A stretch of 64,000 nt of DNA from Eledone cirrhosa (lineage: Eukaryota > Mollusca > Cephalopoda > Octopoda > Eledonidae), in the NCBI GenBank assembly GCA_964016885.1, contig OZ024741.1, positions 415,289,081-415,353,080 of the forward strand, written 5' to 3'. Positions within the stretch are counted from its first letter, which is position 1. Each line of letters opens with the position of its first letter. Shown here piece by piece: positions 1 through 10,329 of the stretch. The notes under the pieces were generated by a model. It saw nothing but the letters and a program-made list of their open reading frames with translations. It was not told where the DNA came from and ran no database searches. Made by a program: the position numbers and the translations under genes.

Positions 1-1
1 T

Positions 2-735
2 CCAGTCTTTACCTTCAGTCTATCCTTGATTCAGTCTTTACTTTCAGTCTATCCTTTATCCAGTCTTTACCTTCAGTCTATCCTTGATCCAGTCTTTACC
101 TTCAGTCTATCCTTTATCCAGTCTTTACCTTCAGTCTATCCTTGATCCAGTCTTTACTTTCAGTCTATCCTTGATCCAGTCTTTACCTTCAGTCTATCCT
201 TGATCCAGTCTTTACCTTCAGTCTATCCTTGATCCAGTCTTTACCTTTATCCAGTCTTTACCTTCAGTCTATCCTTGATCCAGTCTTTACTTTCAGTCTA
301 TCCTTGATTCAGTCTTTACCTTCAGTCTATCCTTGATCCAGTCTTTACCTTCAGTCTATCCTTGATCCAGTCTTTACCTTCAGTATATCATTGATCCATT
401 CTTTACCTTCAGTCTATCCTTGATCCAGTCTTTACCTTCAGTCTATCCTTGATCCAGTCTTTACTTTCAGTCTATCCTTGATCCAGTCTTTACTTTCAAT
501 CTATCCTTGATCAAGTCTTAACCTTCAGTCTATCCTTGATCCAGTCTTTACCTTCAGTCTATCCTTGATCCAGTCTTTACTTTCAGTCTACCCTTGATCA
601 AGTCTTTAACTTCAGTCTTTCCTTGATCAAGTCATTACCTTCAGTCTACCCTTGATCCAGTCTTTACCTTCAGTCTATCCTTGATCCAGTCTTCAGTTTC
701 AGTCTACCCTTGATCAAGTCTTTAACCTCAATATC
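2..735. repeat. 29-bp minisatellite array (block 1)
   Basis: About 26 head-to-tail units of 29 bp start at 2, 31, 60, 89, 118, 147, 176, 205, 234, 251, 280 and so on every 29 bp to 715. A typical unit reads CCAGTCTTTACC, then TTCAGTCTATCCTTGAT. One unit at 234-250 is only 17 bp, from an internal 12-bp deletion. Units after about 599 are more diverged (CAAGTC in place of CCAGTC, CTACCC in place of CTATCC), and the last one decays near 735. The plus strand is about 72% pyrimidine. Each unit looks like a degenerate dimer, because CAGTCTTTACCTT and CAGTCTATCCTTGAT are related halves of about 14-15 bp. The array is cut by the left window edge, so its true length is unknown. It lies upstream of the exon at 1540 and is probably intronic. 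Confidence 0.95.
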
Positions 736-748
736 ACCTTAGCCTCTT

Positions 749-813
749 CAGTGCCATAGATGAGATAACTCATCCTAACATGTAAGCATTCCAGTGCCAT
801 GGATGAGATAACT
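749..813. repeat. 22-bp direct repeat pair, 43-bp offset
   Basis: The word CAGTGCCAT(A/G)GATGAGATAACT occurs at 749-770 and again at 792-813 with a single mismatch. The 21 bp between them is not repeated, and only two copies are present. It could be a short local duplication or the remnant of another minisatellite. No function is implied. Confidence 0.85.
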
Positions 814-831
814 TGAACTCCTTTTCAACAG

Positions 832-853
832 TTCATAACTTCAAAGTTATGAA
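832..853. repeat. Perfect inverted repeat, 10-bp arms
   Basis: TTCATAACTT at 832-841 is the exact reverse complement of AAGTTATGAA at 844-853, separated by the 2-bp spacer CA. It could form a cruciform, a hairpin in RNA (with a loop wider than 2 nt) or a dimeric protein site. It lies just upstream of a second, longer inverted repeat at 864-903. Confidence 0.85.
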
Positions 854-863
854 GTCGTTTCCA

Positions 864-903
864 AGTAACCCCATCTAGCTTGAAAACACTAGGTGGAGTT
901 ACT
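864..903. repeat. Imperfect inverted repeat, 15-bp arms
   Basis: AGTAACCCCATCTAG at 864-878 pairs with CTAGGTGGAGTTACT at 889-903. There are two mismatches in 15, and the loop is the 10 bp at 879-888. In RNA made from one of the two strands the mismatches become G-U pairs, so a stable stem is plausible. It could be a remnant of a small non-autonomous element, but no terminal duplication was seen. Confidence 0.7.
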
Positions 904-1000
904 AGTTTATTGATGTGACGTTTGTCAATCAAAATAGTCATTTTACTGAAAAATGGCAACTGTAACTGTGTAAAATATACACGGCAGTCAGCAGGTTAAT

Positions 1001-1340
1001 CCAGCCTCTAGCTTCAGTCCACTCTTGATCCAGTCTTTAACTTCACTCCATCCTTGATCCAGCCTTTAGCTTCACTCCACTCTTGATCCAGCCTTTAGCT
1101 TCACTCCACCCTTTATTCCACCTTTAGCTTTACTCCACTCTTGATCCCACCTCTAACTTTACTCCACCCTTGATCCCACTTCTAGCTTCACTCCACCCTC
1201 GATCCAGTCTCTAGCTTCACTCCATCCTTGATCCCACCTCTAGCTTCATTCCACCCTTGATCCAGTCTCTAGCTTCATTCCATCCTTGATCCTGCCTTTA
1301 GCTTCACTCCATCCTTGATTAAGTCTTTATCTTCAATCAA
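1001..1340. repeat. 29-bp minisatellite array (block 2, diverged)
   Basis: About 11.7 units of 29 bp start at 1001 and decay around 1340. They belong to the same family as the array at 2-735 but to a distinct subfamily: CCAGCCTCTAGCTTCA, then CTCCACTCTTGAT. Units differ from one another more than in block 1, which suggests this block is older or less homogenised. The last unit (AAGTCTTTATCTTCAAT) drifts back towards the block 1 form. The plus strand is again pyrimidine-rich. It lies about 200 bp upstream of the exon at 1540. Confidence 0.92.
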
Positions 1341-1539
1341 CAATGATGAAACAGACTTGTGGTTAAAAGAATCCCAGCTCTGATCAACCTGTCTTATGTA
1401 GAGCTATCCAGGACAGCATTATCTAATATGTCCTATTATTTATTAAGCTAGTTAGAACAAGATTTAAATGAAAATTTGCTGCTATTTCTAGAAGGTTGAG
1501 GGTGGTTTATATTACTTGAGCTTTGCTTTACTATTTCAG
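1341..1539 (+). other. 3' end of the upstream intron
   Basis: This is AT-rich, non-repetitive sequence between the 29-bp array and the exon at 1540, with stops in all frames. It ends in a clear splice acceptor, CTTTGCTTTACTATTTCAG at 1521-1539. The intron enters the exon in phase 2, because the first exon base completes a codon. I see no other signal in it. Confidence 0.7.
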
Positions 1540-1699
1540 GAACCAGGTTTTAGAAGAAGTTTTGGATCAAGTGGAACAAGTCACCCCCAAGGGAGAAGTA
1601 CCTGATGGTCGTACACCAGGAGCGCCACAAAGAGGGGTCCCAAAACAAGAAGATGCTGATACCACAGTTGTTTCTGAGAAACCACGTACAAGACGTCCA
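1540..1699 (+). CDS. Internal exon, linker of a kleisin-like protein (partial gene)
   Basis: This 160-bp exon has a good acceptor (polypyrimidine tract and CAG ending at 1539) and a GTAATG donor at 1700. Its first base finishes a split codon, and the remaining 159 bp encode 53 residues, leaving phase 0. The peptide begins NQVLEEVLDQVEQV and continues into a Pro/Gly-, acid- and Thr-rich stretch ending EKPRTRRP. It looks like disordered linker. An open frame reaches back to 1523 into the acceptor tract, but there is no ATG in it, so this is an internal exon and not a start. On its own the peptide is not diagnostic. The gene assignment rests on the next exon. An A rather than G at donor position -1 makes the exact 3' boundary a little less sure. 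Confidence 0.7.
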
Positions 1700-1740
1700 G
1701 TAATGATGGAGTTTTTTGTTTTGCTATTTCTGTTTCATGA

Positions 1741-1878
1741 TATGTCTGAAGTAGCTGTGTAATGTCTGCAGTAACTGTGTAATGTCTGTAATAGCTGTGT
1801 AATGTCTGTAGTTGCTGTGTAATGTATGCAGTAACTGTAATATCTGCAATAGCTGTGTAATGTATGTAGTAGTGGTAG
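1741..1878. repeat. 20-bp minisatellite within the small intron
   Basis: About seven degenerate 20-bp units lie head to tail. The typical unit is TAATGTCTGCAGTAACTGTG. The first is truncated (1741-1759), units at 1760, 1780 and 1800 are full length, the unit at 1820 is 18 bp, and the unit at 1838 is full length. The last (from 1858) drifts into TAGTAGTGGTAGT. The sequence is unrelated to the 29-bp or 58-bp families. The repeat creates long but meaningless minus-strand open frames rich in Tyr, Thr and His. Confidence 0.9.
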
Positions 1879-1880
1879 TA

Positions 1881-1905
1881 TGATGATGATGGTGATGATG
1901 TTGAT
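1881..1905. repeat. TGA/GAT triplet microsatellite
   Basis: About eight imperfect TGA triplets (TGATGATGATGGTGATGATG, then TTGAT) directly follow the 20-bp minisatellite inside the small intron. This is an ordinary short microsatellite. Confidence 0.9.
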
Positions 1906-1968
1906 AAAAAATATATTATTTTCCATTGAGTTTTTGCCATTTTAAAAATGTATTTCTCTAATTATCAG

Positions 1969-2118
1969 CGAATAATTCCATTGGTTCTCCCTGACATTGA
2001 ACATCCTAGAAAAAGACGTCGTATTCGGCATTTGATGATCGACATAGATACTAGTCTTGACAAGAAAGAAATACAGAGGAACATTGTAAATACTAAAGAC
2101 ATTGTAAGAAGCATTCAG
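1969..2118 (+). CDS. Internal exon, RAD21/REC8-like kleisin segment (partial gene)
   Basis: This 150-bp exon (50 codons, phase 0 at both ends) lies between the acceptor ending TTATCAG at 1968 and a strong CAG|GTAAAT donor at 2118/2119. The peptide begins RIIPLVLPDIEHP, then has a basic patch PRKRRRIRH (a plausible nuclear localisation signal), then LMIDIDTSLDKKEIQRNI and KDIVRSIQ. The order basic cluster, hydrophobic-x-Asp, LD, Ile, then D-I-V matches, as I recall the family, the conserved stretch after the central linker of RAD21/REC8 alpha-kleisins, which close the cohesin ring around sister chromatids. The conserved N-terminal and winged-helix C-terminal domains are not in the window, so RAD21, RAD21L and REC8 cannot be separated and no symbol is given. 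The exon joins the 1540-1699 exon in frame. The next exon lies beyond the satellite, past the window. Confidence 0.6.
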
Positions 2119-2124
2119 GTAAAT
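2119..2124 (+). other. Splice donor opening the satellite-bearing intron
   Basis: GTAAAT follows CAG, a near-consensus 5' splice site. Only 27 bp separate the exon end from the first satellite monomer at about 2146. No acceptor followed by a coding exon appears in the rest of the window, so the intron would be at least 61.9 kb. Confidence 0.7.
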
Positions 2125-5100
2125 ATCTCTTCTTGGATTTTAGTTTTAACCCTTTAGTTACCAACCTGGTCAACACTAACCAGGACTATTACCTACAGTT
2201 GTCTTAACCCTTTAAATTCCAACCTGGTCAACACTGACCAGGACTATTGCCTACAGTTGTCTTAACCCTTTAGTTACCAACCTGGTCAACACTGACCAGA
2301 ACTATTACCTACAGTTGTCTTAACCCTTTAGTTACCAACCTGGTCAACACTTACCAGGACTATTACCTACAGTTGTCTTAACCCTTTAGTTACCAACCTG
2401 GTCAACACTTACCAGGACTATTACCTACAGTTGTCTTAACCCTTTAGTTACCAACCTGGTCAACACTGACCAGGACTATTACCTACAGTTGTCTTAACCC
2501 TTTAGTTACCAACCTGGTCAACACTTACCAGGACTATTACCTACAGTTGTCTTAACCCTTTAGTTACCAGTCTGGTCAACACTAACCAGGACTATTACCT
2601 ACAGTTGTCTTAACACTTTAGTTACCAATCTGGTCAACACTGACCAGGACTATTACCTACAGTTCTCTTAACCCTTTAGTTACCAGCCTGGTCAACACTG
2701 ACCAGCACTATTATCTACAGTTGTCTTAACCCTTTGGTTACCAACCTGGTCAACACTGACCAGCACTATTATCTACAGTTGTCGTAACCCTTTAGTTACC
2801 AACCTGGTCAACACTGACCAGGACTATTACCTACAGTTGTCTTAACCCTTTAGTTACCAACCTGGTCAACACTGACCAGAACTATTAGCTACAGTTGTCT
2901 TAACCCTTTAGTTACCAACCTGGTCAACACTAACCAGGACTATTACCTACAGTTGTCTTAACCCTTTAGTTACCAACCTGGTCAACACTTACCAGGACTA
3001 TTACCTACAGTTGTCTTAACCCTTTAGTTAGAAACCTGGTCAACAATAACCAGGACTATTACCTACAGTTGTATTAACCCTTTAGTTACCAACCTGGTCA
3101 ACACTGACCAGGACTATTACCTACAGTTGTCTTAACCCTTTAGTTACTAACCTGGTCAACACTGACCAGGACTATTACCTACAGTTGTCCTAACCCTTTA
3201 GTTACCAATCTGGTCAACACTAACCAGGACTATTATCTACAGTTGTCTTAACCCTTTAGTTACCAACCTGGTCAACACTTACCAGGACTATTACCTACAG
3301 TTGTCTTAACCCTTTAGTTACCAACCTAGTCAACACTAACCAGGACTATTACCTACAGTTGTCTTAACTCTTTAGTTACCAACCTGGTCAACACTAACCA
3401 GGACTATTACCTACAGTTGTCTTAACTCTTTAGTTACCAACCTGGTCAACACTGACCAGGACTATTACCTACAGTTGTCTTAACCCTTTAGTTACCAACC
3501 TGGTCAACACTAACCAGGACTATTACCTACAGTTGTCTTAACCCTTTAAATTCCAACCTGGTCAACACTGACCAGGACTATTGCCTACAGTTGTCTTAAC
3601 CCTTTAGTTACCAACCTGGTCAACACTGACCAGAACTATTACCTACAGTTGTCTTAACCCTTTAGTTACCAACCTGGTCAACACTGACCAGGACTATTAC
3701 CTACAGTTGTCTTAACCCTTTAGTTACCAACCTGGTCAACACTGACCAGGACTATTACCTACAGTTGTCTTAACCTTTAGTTACCAACCTGGTCAACACT
3801 GACCAGGACTATTACCTACAGTTGTTTTAACCCTTTAGTTACCAACCTGGTCAACACTGACCAGGACTATTACCTACAGTTGTCTTAACCCTTTAGTTAC
3901 CAACCTGGTCAACACTGACCAGGACTATTGCCTACAGTTGTCTTAACCCTTTAGTTACCAACCTGGTCAACACTGACCAGAATTATTGCCTACAGTTGTC
4001 TTAACCCTTTAGTTACCAACCTGGTCAACACTGACCAGGACTATTACCTACAGTTGTCTTAACCCTTTAGTTACCAGTCTGGTCAACACTGACCAGCACT
4101 ATTATCTACAGTTGTCTTAACCCTTTAGTTACCAACCTGGTCAACATTTACCAGGACTATTACCTACAGTTGTCTTAACCCTTTAGTTACCAACCTGGTC
4201 AACACTTACCAGGACTATTACCTACAGTTGTCTTAACCCTTTAGTTACCAACCTGGTCAACACTTACCAGGACTATTACCTACAGTTGTCTTAACCCTTT
4301 AGTTACCAACCTGGTCAACACTAACCAGGACTATTACCTACACTTGTCTTAACCCTTTAGTTACCAGTCTGGTCAACACTAACCAGGACTATTACCTACA
4401 GTTGTCTTAACACTTTAGTTACCAATCTGGTCAACACTGACCAGGACTATTACCTACAGTTGTCTTAACCCTTTAGTTACCAGCCTGGTCAACACTGACC
4501 AGCACTATTATCTACAGTTGTCTTAACCCTTTGGTTACCAACCTGGTCAACACTGACCAGCACTATTATCTACAGTTGTCGTAACCCTTTAGTTACCAAC
4601 CTGGTCAACACTGACCAGGACTATTACCTACAGTTGTCTTAACCCTTTAGTTACCAACCTGGTCAACACTGACCAGAACTATTAGCTACAGTTGTCTTAA
4701 CCCTTTAGTTACCAACCTGGTCAACACTAACCAGGACTATTACCTACAGTTGTCTTAACCCTTTAGTTACCAACCTGGTCAACACTTACCAGGACTATTA
4801 CCTACAGTTGTCTTAACCCTTTAGTTACAAACCTGGTCAACAATAACCAGGACTATTACCTACAGTTGTCTTAACCCTTTAGTTACCAACCTGGTCAACA
4901 CTGACCAGGACTATTACCTACAGTTGTCTTAACCCTTTAGTTACTAACCTGGTCAACACTGACCAGGACTATTACCTAGAGTTGTCCTAACCCTTTAGTT
5001 ACCAATCTGGTCAACACTAACCAGGACTATTATCTACAGTTGTCTTAACCCTTTAGTTACCAACCTGGTCAACACTTACCAGGACTATTACCTACAGTTG

Positions 5101-8100
5101 TCTTAACCCTTTAGTTACCAACCTGGTCAACACTAACCAGGACTATTACCTACAGTTGTCTTAACCCTTTAGTTACCAGTCTGGTCAACACTAACCAGGA
5201 CTATTACCTACAGTTGTCTTAATACTTTAGTTACCAATCTGGTCAACACTGACCAGGACTATTACCTACAGTTCTCTTAACCCTTTAGTTACCAGCCTGG
5301 TCAACACTGACCAGCACTATTATCTACAGTTGTCTTAACCCTTTGGTTACCAACCTGGTCAACACTGACCAGCACTATTATGTACAGTTGTCGTAACCCT
5401 TTAGTTACCAACCTGGTCAACACTGACCAGGACTATTACCTACAGTTGTCTTAACCCTTTAGTTACCAACCTGGTCAACACTGACCAGAACTATTAGCTA
5501 CAGTTGTCTTAACCCTTTAGTTACCAACCTGGTCAACACTAACCAGGACTATTACCTACAGTTGTCTTAACCCTTTAGTTACCAACCTGGTCAACACTTA
5601 CCAGGACTATTACCTACAGTTGTCTTAACCCTTTAGTTACAAACCTGGTCAACAATAACCAGGACTATTACCTACAGTTGTCTTAACCCTTTAGTTACCA
5701 ACCTGGTCAACACTGACCAGGACTATTACCTACAGTTGTCTTAACCCTTTAGTTACTAACCTGGTCAACACTGACCAGGACTATTACCTACAGTTGTCTT
5801 AACCCTTTAGTTACCAACCTGGTCAACACTTACCAGGACTATTACCTACAGTTGTCTTAACCCTTTAGTTACCAACCTGGTCAACACTAACCAGGACTAT
5901 TACCTACAGTTGTCTTAACCCTTTAGTTACCAGTCTGGTCAACACTAACCAGAACTATTACCTACAGTTGTCTTAACCCTTTAGTTACAAACCTGGTCAA
6001 CAATAACCAGGACTATTACCTACAGTTGTCTTAACCCTTTAGTTACCAACCTGGTCAACACTGACCAGGACTATTACCTACAGTTGTCTTAACCCTTTAG
6101 TTACTAACCTGGTCAACACTGACCAGGACTATTACCTACAGTTGTCCTAACCATTTAGTTACCAATCTGGTCAACACTAACCAGGACTATTATATACAGT
6201 TGTCTTAACCCTTTAGTTACCAACCTGGTCAACACTTACCAGGACTATTACCTACAGTTGTCTTAACCCTTTAGTTACCAACCTGGTCAACACTTACCAG
6301 GACTATTACCTACAGTTGTCTTAACCCTTTAGTTACAAACCTGGTCAACACTGACCAGGACTATTACCTACAGTTGTCTTAACCCTTTAGTTACTAACCT
6401 GGTCAACACTGACCAGGACTATTACCTACAGTTGTCCTAACCCTTTAGTTACCAATCTGGTCAACACTAACCAGGACTATTATCTACAGTTGTCTTAACC
6501 CTTTAGTTACCAACCTGGTCAACACTTACCAGGACTATTACCTACAGTTGTCTTAACCCTTTAGTTAACAACCTGGTCAACACTAACCAGGACTATTACC
6601 TACACTTGTCTTAACCCTTTAGTTACCAGTCTGGTCAACACTAACCAGGACTATTACCTACAGTTGTCTTAACACTTTAGTTACCAATCTGGTCACCACT
6701 GACCAGGACTATTACCTACAGTTCTCTTAACCCTTTAGTTACCAGCCTGGTCAACACTGACCAGCACTATTATCTACAGTTGTCTTAACCCTTTGGTTAC
6801 TAACCTGGTCAACACTGACCAGCACTATTATCTACAGTTGTCGTAACCCTTTAGTTACCAACCTGGTCAACACTGACCAGGACTATTACCTACAGTTGTC
6901 TTAACCCTTTAGTTACCAACCTGGTCAACACTGACCAGAACTATTAGCTACAGTTGTCTTAACCCTTTAGTTACCAACCTGGTGAACACTAACCAGGACT
7001 ATTACCTACAGTTGTCTTAACCCTTTAGTTACCAACCTGGTCAACACTTACCAGGACTATTACCTACAGTTGTCTTAACCCTTTAGTTACAAACCTGGTC
7101 AACAATAACCAGGACTATTACCTACAGTTGTCTTAACCCTTTAGTTACCAACCTGGTCAACACTGACCAGGACTATTACCTACAGTTGTCTTAACCCTTT
7201 AGTTACTAACCTGGTCAACACTGACCAGGACTATTACCTAGAGTTGTCCTAACCCTTTAGTTACCAATCTGGTCAACACTAACCAGGACTATTATCTACA
7301 GTTGTCTTAACCCTTTAGTTACCAACCTGGTCAACACTTACCAGGACTATTACCTACAGTTGTCTTAACCCTTTAGTTACCAGTCTGGTCAACACTAACC
7401 AGGACTATTACCTACAGTTGTCTTAACCCTTTAGTTACCAGTCTGGTCAACACTAACCAGGACTATTACCTACAGTTGTCTTAACACTTTAGTTACCAAT
7501 CTGGTCAACACTGACCAGGACTATTACCTACAGTTGTCTTAACCCTTTAGTTACCAACCTGGTCAACACTGACCAGAACTATTAACTACAGTTGTCTTAA
7601 CTCTTTAGTTACCAACCTGGTCAACACTAACCAGGACTATTACCTACAGTTGTCTTAACCCTTTAGTTACCAACCTGGTCAACACTTACCAGGACTATTA
7701 CCTACAGTTGTCTTAACCCTTTAGTTACAAACCTGGTCAACAATAACCAGGACTATTACCTACAGTTGTCTTAACCCTTTAGTTACCGACCTGGTCAACA
7801 CTGACCAGGACTATTACCTACAGTTGTCTTAACCCTTTAGTTACTAACCTGGTCAACACTGACCAGGACTATTACCTACAGTTGTCTTAACCCTTTAGTT
7901 ACCAACCTGGTCAACACTTACTAGGACTATTACCTACAGTTGTCTTAACCCTTTAGTTACCAACCTGGTCAACACTAACCAGGACTATTACCTACAGTTG
8001 TCTTAACCCTTTAGTTACCAGTCTGGTCAACACTAACCAGGACTATTACCTAGAGTTGTCTTAACACTTTAGTTACCAATCTGGTCAACACTGACCAGGA

Positions 8101-10329
8101 CTATTACCTACAGTTCTCTTAACCCTTTAGTTACCAGCCTGGTCAACACTGACCAGCACTATTATCTACAGTTGTCTTAACCCTTTAGTTACCAACCTGG
8201 TCAACACTTACCAGGACTATTACCTACAGTTGTCTTAACCCTTTAGTTACAAACCTGGTCAACAATAACCAGGACTATTACCTACAGTTGTCTTAACCCT
8301 TTAGTTACCAACCTGGTCAACACTGACCAGGACTATTACCTACAGTTGTCTTAACCCTTTAGTTACTAACCTGGTCAACACTGACCAGGACTATTACCTA
8401 CAGTTGTCCTAACCCTTTAGTTACCAATCTGCTCAACACTAGCCAGGACTATTATCTACAGTTGTCTTAACCCTTTAGTTACTAACCTGCTCAACACTGA
8501 CCAGGACTATTACCTACAGTTGTCCTAACCCTTTAGTTACCAATCTGGTCAACACTAACCAGGACTATTATCTACAGTTGTCTTAACCCTTTAGTTACCA
8601 ACCTGGTCAACACTTACCAGGACTATTACCTACAGTTGCCTTAACCCTTTAGTTACCAACCTGGTCAACACTAACCAGGACTATTACCTACAGTTGTCTT
8701 AATCCTTTAGTTACCAGTCTGGTCAACACTAACCAGGACTATTACCTACAGTTGTCTTAACACTTTAGTTACCAATCTGGTCAACACTGACCAGGACTAT
8801 TACCTACAGTTCTCTTAACCCTTTAGTTACCAGCCCGGTCAACACTGACCAGCACTATTATCTACAGTTGTCTTAACCCTTTGGTTACCAACCTGGTCAA
8901 CACTGACCAGCACTATTATGTACAGTTGTCTTAACCCTTTAGTTACCAACCTGGTCAACACTGACCAGGACTATTACCTACAGTTGTCTTAACCCTTTAG
9001 TTACCAACCTGCTCAACACTGACCAGAACTATTAGCTACAGTTGTCTTAACCCTTTAGTTACCAACCTGGTCAACACTAACCAGGACTATTACCTACAGT
9101 TGTCTTAACCCTTTAGTTACCAACCTGGTCAACACTTACCAGGACTATTACCTACAGTTGTCTTAACCCTTTAGTTACAAACCTGGTCAACAATAACCAG
9201 GACTATTACCTACAGTTGTCTTAACCCTTTAGTTACCAACCTGGTCAACACTGACCAGGACTATTACCTACAGTTGTCTTAACCCTTTAGTTACTAACCT
9301 GGTCAACACTGACCAGGACTATTACCTACAGTTGTCTTAACCCTTTAGTTACCAACCTGGTCAACACTTACCAGGACTATTACCTACAGTTGTCTTAACC
9401 CTTTAGTTACCAACCTGGTCAACACTAACCAGGACTATTACCCACACTTGTCTTAACCCTTTAGTTACCAGTCTGGTCAACACTAACCAGGACTATTACC
9501 TACAGTTGTCTTAACACTTTAGTTACCAATCTGGTCAACACTGACCAGGACTATTACCTACAGTTCTCTTAACCCTTTAGTTACCAGCCTGGTCAACACT
9601 GACCAGCACTATTATCTACAGTTGTCTTAACCCTTTGGTTACCAACCTGGTCAACACTGACCAGCACTATTATCTACAGTTGTCGTAACCCTTTAGTTAC
9701 CAACCTGGTCAACACTGACCAGGACTATTACCTACAGTTGTCTTAACCCTTTAGTTACCAACCTGGTCAACACTGACTAGAACTATTAGCTACAGTTGTC
9801 TTAACCCTTTAGTTACCAACCTGGTCAACACTAACCAGGACTATTACCTACAGTTGTCTTAACCCTTTAGTTACCAACCTGGTCAACACTTACCAGGACT
9901 ATTACCTACAGTTGTCTTAACCCTTTAGTTACAAACCTGGTCAAAAATAACCAGGACTATTACCTACAGTTGTCTTAACCCTTTAGTTACCAACCTGGTC
10001 AACACTGACCAGGACTATTACCTACAGTTGTCTTAACCCTTTAGTTACTAACCTGGTCAACACTGACCAGGACTATTACCTAGAGTTGTCCTAACCCTTT
10101 AGTTACCAATCTGGTCAACACTAACCAGGACTATTATCTACAGTTGTCTTAACCCTTTAGTTACCAACCTGGTCAACACTTACCAGGACTATTACCTACA
10201 GTTGTCTTAACCCTTTAGTTACCAACCTGGTCAACACTAACCAGGACTATTACCTACAGTTGTCTTAACCCTTCAGTTACCAGTCTGGTCAACACTAACC
10301 AGGACTATTACCTACAGTTGTCTTAACCC

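Larger units (their letters stand above)
736..1000. other. Non-array spacer between the two 29-bp blocks
   Basis: This stretch separates the two 29-bp arrays. It holds a 22-bp direct repeat and two inverted repeats, listed separately. No open reading frame with credible coding character or flanking splice sites is visible. From 904 to 1000 I see nothing beyond ordinary AT-rich sequence. It may be a small insertion that split an originally continuous 29-bp array, but no target-site duplication is evident by eye. Confidence 0.6.
1700..1968 (+). other. 269-bp phase-0 intron
   Basis: The intron is bounded by the donor GTAATG at 1700-1705 and the acceptor TGTATTTCTCTAATTATCAG at 1949-1968. Both neighbouring reading frames are phase 0 across it, so splicing keeps the frame. 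Most of its interior is a 20-bp minisatellite and a TGA-type microsatellite, listed separately. Reading through the intron meets a stop by about 1762. Confidence 0.75.

Noticed and set aside
1523..1762. Reading the whole 79-codon open frame as a gene with a TTG start
   Set aside because: The first codons are the splice-acceptor pyrimidine tract and the tail after 1699 is intron and minisatellite. In a eukaryotic context only 1540-1699 is credible coding sequence.
1735..1926. Second minus-strand open frame of 63 codons
   Set aside because: It consists entirely of the 20-bp minisatellite and the TGA microsatellite in another frame, with no coding features.
1581..1940. Minus-strand open frame of 119 codons
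   Set aside because: It runs through the 20-bp minisatellite and antisense of the 1540-1699 exon. Its Tyr/Thr/His-rich repeats are a by-product of the repeat period, and the plus-strand exon has proper splice sites and frame.
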